Positions 15,254 to 16,396 of a stretch of DNA of 16,396 bases are shown piece by piece. Below the pieces are notes generated by a model that was given only the letters and a program-made list of their open reading frames with translations, made no database searches and was not told where the DNA came from. Each line of letters starts with the position of its first letter. Within the stretch, counting starts at the first letter, position 1. The stretch covers positions 1-16,396 of the forward strand of contig JADLDQ010000078.1 in NCBI GenBank assembly GCA_020846575.1, in the 5' to 3' direction. The DNA is from Burkholderiales bacterium (lineage in GTDB: Bacteria > Pseudomonadota > Gammaproteobacteria > Burkholderiales > SG8-39). Position numbers and translations under genes: made by a program.

Positions 15254-16348
15254 TTCAGTCGAGCTTCATCTTCAGCGCCTTCACCAGCTTCGCCCACTTC
15301 GCGCCGTCCTGCGCGATGCGCCTGGCGAGTTCAGCGGTGCAGAGACGGTCGGCTCGAAGGCAATCGGCGCCAGGAGCTTCTGCAGCTCGGGTTGCTGGAC
15401 GGCGCGCTCCAGCTCCCGGTAGAGCGTATCGACGATCACGGCCGGGGTCCCGGCCGGGGCGAGCAAGGCATACCACCAGGACACATCGAACTCGGGATAC
15501 CCCGCCTCGCGCATCGTCGGCACCTCGGGCAGGAAACGCGAGCGCTCGCCCGAGGACGTCGCGAGCGCGCGCACTCGGCCGCTGCGCAGCGCGTTCATCG
15601 CGCCGCCGGTGGTGGAGAAGAAGACCTGGGTCTCGCCGGCCAGGATGCTCGCGACCGCGGGCGCGTTGCCCTTGTAAGGCACATGATCGAGATCGATGCC
15701 CGCGATCGAGCGGAACAGCTCGGTGCTCAGCTGGCCCGGACTGCCGTTGCCGCCGGAGGCGTAATGGAGCCTGGTCTTTTTCGCGAGCGAGACCAGATCG
15801 GCGACGTTGCGGGCCTCCACGCTCTGGTGGACGAGGAGCACGCTGGCCACGCTGTTGAACAGCGCGATGGGCTGAAAGTCGCGGGACGGGTCGAACCCGA
15901 TCTTCGGGTACAGAGCCGGGTTGATCGTCAGCGTGGCGTCGATCACCCACAGAAGCGTGTAGCCATCCGGCTCGGCCCGGGCAACCGCCTGCGCGCCGAT
16001 GTTGCCGGAGGCGCCCGGCCGGTTCTCGACGACGAACGGCTGGCCCAGCCGCGCCGACATGCGCGCCGCAAGCGCGCGCACGACGACGTCCATGCCGCCC
16101 GAGGGAAAGGGCACGATGTTATGGACGCTTCTGCTCGGATAGCTCTGCGCGGCGACGGGCAGCGCGAGGAGCGCGATGAGCGCGGCGACAACGAAACCCC
16201 ATGGATGGCGGCTGTGCATTGCCGGTACCGACGGCTCGCTACGGCGCTGTGACACCGGGCACGGTTCAGTCCAGTTTCATCTTCAGCGTCTTCACCAGCT
16301 TGGTCCACTTCGCCCCGTCGAGCGCGATGCGCCTGGCGAGTTCGGCGG
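15254..16348. repeat. Duplicated 3' segments of tandem Bug genes
   Basis: The 84 bases at 15254-15337 and 16265-16348 align without gaps with nine mismatches (counted by eye), mostly synonymous or conservative. Beyond them the alignment continues only if one base is added to the Bug 3 copy, which locates its deletion. The pair therefore arose by tandem duplication. Confidence 0.75.
15255..16219 (-). pseudogene. Bug-family periplasmic substrate-binding protein 3, frameshifted near the 3' end
   Basis: It starts with a signal peptide (MHSRHPWGFVVAALIALLAL, cleavage near PVAA) and then SYPSRSVHNIVPFPSGG, FVVENRPGASGNIG, IGFDPSRDFQPI, LDHVPYKGNAPAV, FLPEVPTMREAGYPE, and LAPAGTPAVIV. After FEPTVSAP one base is missing (near 15336-15337), so the actual frame reads LNSPGASRR and stops at 15281. 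The other frame restores AELARRIAQDGAKWAKLVKALKMKLD, stopping at 15255, almost identical to the downstream paralog's end. Restored length is 321 residues, normal for the family. The ligand loop is GGMD rather than GGxxD, one residue short. I chose ATG 16217-16219 for the signal peptide; a GTG at 16255 is possible. The altered tail may still fold, so calling it dead is a judgment. A sequencing error would also explain the shift. Confidence 0.8.
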
Positions 16349-16396
16349 GCGGCGAGACCACCGGTTCGAAGGCGTGCGGCGCGAGAGCCTTCTGGA
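16266..16396 (-). CDS. Bug-family substrate-binding protein 4 (C-terminal 42 residues)
   Basis: The visible end reads QKALAPHAFEPVVSPPAELA followed by RRIALDGAKWTKLVKTLKMKLD and a TGA at 16266-16268. It matches the restored C-terminus of Bug 3, so the two are tandem paralogs on the same strand. Bug 3 begins 46 bases after this stop (or 10 if the GTG at 16255 is used), consistent with one transcript. The rest of the gene lies beyond position 16396. Confidence 0.85.
   Translation of the reverse strand, partial: QKALAPHAFEPVVSPPAELARRIALDGAKWTKLVKTLKMKLD

Noticed and set aside
13771..15858. 695-codon plus-strand open frame and the 473-codon minus-strand frame at 13586-15007
   Set aside because: Both overlap the sulfatase, whose catalytic motifs are all in one frame. 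The alternatives are Arg/Ala/Gly-rich with no family features.
1..16396. CRISPR array, prophage genes, rRNA or an origin of replication
   Set aside because: No regularly spaced direct repeats, phage structural genes, rRNA signatures or DnaA-box clusters were seen.

Overview
This is a GC-rich bacterial window, probably from a betaproteobacterium of the order Burkholderiales. The taxonomic call is an inference. It rests on four orphan 'Bug' periplasmic binding proteins with no tripartite (TctA/TctB) membrane partners nearby, a monomeric NADP-dependent isocitrate dehydrogenase, and overall base composition. Much of it looks like accessory or catabolic DNA carrying decayed insertion sequences.

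Layout. (1) Positions 1-1005 (-) hold the N-terminal 335 residues of monomeric isocitrate dehydrogenase (icd). (2) Positions 1002-1624 (-) hold a DUF433 antitoxin-like gene and the damaged remains of a DUF5615 PIN-like toxin. (3) Positions 1694-2951 hold an ISAs1-family insertion sequence with exact 18-bp ends. Its transposase is frameshifted and appears to have lost the third catalytic acidic residue. (4) Positions 3067-4849 (+) form a tight three-gene operon: an FmdE-like protein, a CopD-like four-helix membrane protein and a GST-fold protein. (5) Positions 5020-6003 (+) encode Bug protein 1. (6) Positions 6020-11370 (-) form one transcription unit read as GntR/FCD regulator, UbiD-family decarboxylase, small zinc ribbon, second UbiD-family decarboxylase, amidase. 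A dyad operator candidate lies at 11434-11459, upstream of the regulator. (7) Positions 11691-12481 hold an IS1380-family remnant that has lost its N-terminal end and the region expected to carry the third catalytic residue. (8) Positions 12499-15214 hold Bug protein 2 (-) and a divergent formylglycine-type sulfatase (+). (9) Positions 15255-16396 (-) hold two tandem, closely related Bug genes. The complete one has a one-base deletion near its 3' end, and the other runs off the window.

How the genes may work together (inference). The GntR-UbiD-Zn ribbon-UbiD-amidase unit looks like an inducible catabolic module: the amidase would release a carboxylic acid from an amide, and the prFMN-dependent UbiD proteins would decarboxylate (or carboxylate) an aromatic or unsaturated acid. 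No UbiX (prFMN synthase) is visible, so the cofactor must come from elsewhere in the genome. The flanking Bug proteins probably supply or sense carboxylate substrates, and the sulfatase would remove sulfate or a related ester. The pieces least explained by known systems are the two-UbiD plus zinc-ribbon arrangement and the FmdE-like/CopD-like/GST operon.
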